Assembly (NCBI RefSeq): GCF_003253435.1
Contig: NZ_QKUB01000011.1
Location: 1 to 16,705 of the forward strand
Source of the DNA: Metamycoplasma auris
GTDB taxonomy: Bacteria > Bacillota_I > Bacilli_A > Mycoplasmatales > Metamycoplasmataceae
Length of the DNA stretch: 16,705 nucleotides
Direction: 5' to 3'
The stretch's first letter is position 1. Each line of letters opens with the position of its first letter. Positions 16,340-16,705 of this stretch are shown piece by piece. The translations under genes were made by a program, and so were the position numbers. The notes under the pieces were generated by a model. That model was not told the origin of the DNA, made no database searches, and saw only the letters and a list, made by a program, of their open reading frames with translations.

Positions 16340-16705
16340 TTAATATTTTGAAACTTTTTCAAAGATTGTAAATTGTTCTTTAACTAGTTCAGAAATACCT
16401 TTGTTTTGTTCAATGTGATCTTCAACGTCTTCTTCTTTAAGTTCTTTTTTTTCTATTTCTTTTAGTATTTCCTTAAGATCTTCAACAAATGTATTTAATT
16501 CATCAGTAAATTCTTTTTGTAACTTAGCAAATGTGTCATCCTTAAGATTTTCAACATAGTCAAGAAGATCTTTGTTTTCTTTATTTTCTTTTCTAAATTC
16601 TTCTAATTTATCTTTATCAAATTTAGCTTTTTTTACTTTTTCAATTTTTGATTCCAAATCCTTAACTAAATCTTCAGTTTGTTTCTTTAATTCATTTAAC
16701 TTAGA
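16340..16705 (-). CDS. Lipoprotein-family C-terminal domain, cut by right window edge
   Basis: The frame is open from the right edge to a TAA at 16340, giving 121 visible residues with no start codon in view. The sequence is strongly charged and helical: LNELKKQTEDLVKDLESKIEKV..., then AKFDKDKLEEFRKENKENKD, FAKLQKEFTDELNTFVEDLK, ILKEIEKKELKEEDVEDHIE and a C-terminal ISELVKEQFTIFEKVSKY. It is a paralogue of the broken lipoprotein to its left, so the missing N-terminus probably carries a lipoprotein signal peptide, although none is visible here. Repeated heptad-like Leu/Ile spacing suggests a coiled coil or helical bundle. Function is unknown. Confidence 0.75.
   Translation of the reverse strand, partial: SKLNELKKQTEDLVKDLESKIEKVKKAKFDKDKLEEFRKENKENKDLLDYVENLKDDTFAKLQKEFTDELNTFVEDLKEILKEIEKKELKEEDVEDHIEQNKGISELVKEQFTIFEKVSKY

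Noticed and set aside
1..16705. CRISPR array, prophage module or integrative conjugative element.
   Set aside because: No regularly spaced direct repeats, and no integrase, phage structural or conjugation genes were seen. The only mobile genes are the two transposase relics.

Overview
The window looks like the chromosome of a wall-less mollicute of the Mycoplasma/Mycoplasmopsis type. It is very AT-rich and nearly every gene lies on the minus strand. TGA must be read as tryptophan: the restriction endonuclease, both methyltransferases, both ABC transporters, acetate kinase and the lipoproteins are each continuous only under genetic code 4. Other mollicute traits are several lipoproteins with a Lys-rich leader and a lipobox Cys, long A/T homopolymers, and a 5S rRNA gene with no 16S or 23S gene beside it. 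I cannot name the species.

Layout from left to right; genes read leftwards. (1) 1-137 is the start of an unrecognised protein running off the left edge. (2) 297-1352 is a 351-residue lipoprotein of three repeats, with a run of 16 A just after its start codon, a candidate phase-variation tract; its terminator is near 204-227. (3) 1393-3072 is a decayed IS4-superfamily (IS1634-like) element with recognisable terminal inverted repeats. (4) 3266-6180 is a compact overlapping operon of two beta-class DNA methyltransferases followed by an HNH restriction endonuclease, with its own promoter and terminator. (5) About 6370-7976 is a second decayed copy of the same IS in the same orientation, so the restriction-modification (RM) operon sits between two directly repeated IS copies. 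(6) 8115-11817 is an overlapping pair of ABC exporter half-transporters that together form a heterodimer with one degenerate ATP site. (7) 11982-13160 is acetate kinase, 13276-13378 the orphan 5S rRNA, and 13430-14299 whiA. (8) 14370-16705 is a tandem cluster of three related lipoproteins: one intact, one broken by a TAA codon, and one cut off by the right edge.

The central block from the ABC pair to whiA is ordinary core genome: export, substrate-level ATP synthesis from acetyl phosphate, an rRNA and a conserved WhiA-family protein. Both flanks are accessory: an RM operon bracketed by IS elements beside a possibly phase-variable lipoprotein, and a duplicating, decaying lipoprotein family. 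The most noteworthy items are the M-M-R (HNH) operon between the IS copies, the A16 tract in the lipoprotein, the shared C-terminal domain and reused terminator stem of the lipoprotein cluster, and an AT-rich intergenic element with a T run that occurs twice, once upstream of a lipoprotein gene.
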